Below the pieces are notes generated by a model. The model did not search any database, was not told the origin of the DNA, and saw only the letters and a program-made list of their open reading frames with translations. Shown here in pieces: positions 4,889 through 5,404 of a stretch of 5,404 bases of DNA. The stretch lies in NCBI GenBank assembly GCA_030832135.1, contig JAURJS010000091.1, forward strand, positions 1 to 5,404. The letters are read 5' to 3'. The DNA comes from Candidatus Planktophila sp. (GTDB lineage: Bacteria > Actinomycetota > Actinomycetes > Nanopelagicales > Nanopelagicaceae). The first letter of the stretch is position 1, and every line of letters begins with the position of its first letter. The position numbers and the translations under genes were made by a program.

Positions 4889-5404
4889 ATGGCAAAGCAG
4901 GTAATTGAAAATAACACCTGGAACGAGCGTTTCGAAGAGTTCCTAGAGCGAGTGATCTTCGGTGGACGCTGGCTCCTGGCGCCACTCTATGTTGGCCTCA
5001 TGCTCAGCTTGATTCCACTTCTCTACCGTTTCTTCACAAATTTCTATGACTTGATGTTGCATATGACTGATTCAGATATGCATCACATCACCTTGAGCAT
5101 TCTAGAACTTCTCGACACAGTGCTCCTTGGAAACTTGATCATCATTATTATCTTCGCAGGATATGAGAACTTCGTATCGAAGATTAACGTTGCACAGAAT
5201 GCAGAAGATCGACCACACTGGATGGGCCGCGTTGACTACAGCGGACTTAAGATCAAGTTGATTGGTTCATTGGTTGCTATCTCTGTTATTGAACTTCTCA
5301 AAGACTTTATGTTGGAAGGCGAAATCGATGGCCACCGTGAAGGATGGCGTATTGGTATTCACCTCACCTTCGTTATCTCAGGCGTTCTCTTCGCAGTTAT
5401 GGAC
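4889..5404 (+). CDS. UPF0114/YqhA family membrane protein (3' end outside window)
   Basis: 172 codons are visible, close to the full size for this family (E. coli YqhA is 164 aa), so only the C-terminal tail is likely missing. Hallmarks in order: an amphipathic N-terminal region FEEFLERVIFGGRWLLAP (residues 15-32), first helix about 28-49, ITLSILELLDTVLLGNLIIIIIFAGYENFVSK (67-98) covering the second helix with the family's conserved D76, L82, GYE and FVSK, then HWMGRVDYSGLKIKLIGSLVAISVIELLKDF (110-140), and a fourth helix from about 157 with IHLTFVISGVLFAVMD. Located in the inner membrane; the biochemical role of the family is not established. The start is firm: AAGGAGG at 4876-4882 with a 6-base spacer. 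It follows the channel-like membrane protein gene by 104 bases on the same strand. Confidence 0.93.
   Translation, partial: MAKQVIENNTWNERFEEFLERVIFGGRWLLAPLYVGLMLSLIPLLYRFFTNFYDLMLHMTDSDMHHITLSILELLDTVLLGNLIIIIIFAGYENFVSKINVAQNAEDRPHWMGRVDYSGLKIKLIGSLVAISVIELLKDFMLEGEIDGHREGWRIGIHLTFVISGVLFAVMD

Overview
The window looks like chromosomal DNA from a lower-GC, Gram-positive-type Actinomycetota. The GC content is roughly one half by eye. The proteins are of kinds common in freshwater actinobacteria: secreted S8 peptidases, a DUF805 protein, a UPF0114/YqhA protein and a short-filter membrane protein. This placement is an inference from gene content and codon style; the window contains no marker gene or rRNA. 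Nothing in it looks like an insertion sequence, prophage, CRISPR array or tRNA.

Left part (1-2948) is an envelope and secretion block. A proteinase K/aqualysin-type S8 peptidase is read leftwards and runs off the left edge (1-1112). Upstream of it is a terminator (1211-1254) that ends a 51-codon two-helix membrane protein gene (1281-1436, minus). Facing away from that small gene is a lipoprotein gene (1596-2036, plus). The lipoprotein gene converges on, and overlaps by 15 bp, a second, compact and divergent S8 peptidase gene (2022-2948, minus).

Middle part (2951-3961, minus) holds a strong terminator (2997-3031), a DUF805 membrane protein (3042-3353), and a protein with a CxxC/CxxC ribbon, a charged helix and a C-terminal domain (3461-3961). 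Right part (4086-5404, plus) holds a multi-helix membrane protein with a histidine-rich N-terminus and a pore-loop-like segment, then a UPF0114/YqhA membrane protein that runs off the right edge.

The most interesting signal is regulatory. The two S8 peptidase genes are different in sequence and about 1.8 kb apart, but they share an upstream block, ATAAAAAG-N11-ACGGYTAAKCCA, with identical internal spacing. Each block sits just downstream of a terminator and of a GAC-NN-GTC palindrome. The palindrome TGACTAGTCA also occurs between the small membrane protein gene and the lipoprotein gene. This suggests that the secreted peptidases, and perhaps the lipoprotein, are expressed together as a small envelope or extracellular regulon. 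That co-regulation is a hypothesis; the repeated sequences are directly visible. No complete, clearly new defence or metabolic system can be claimed from this window alone.
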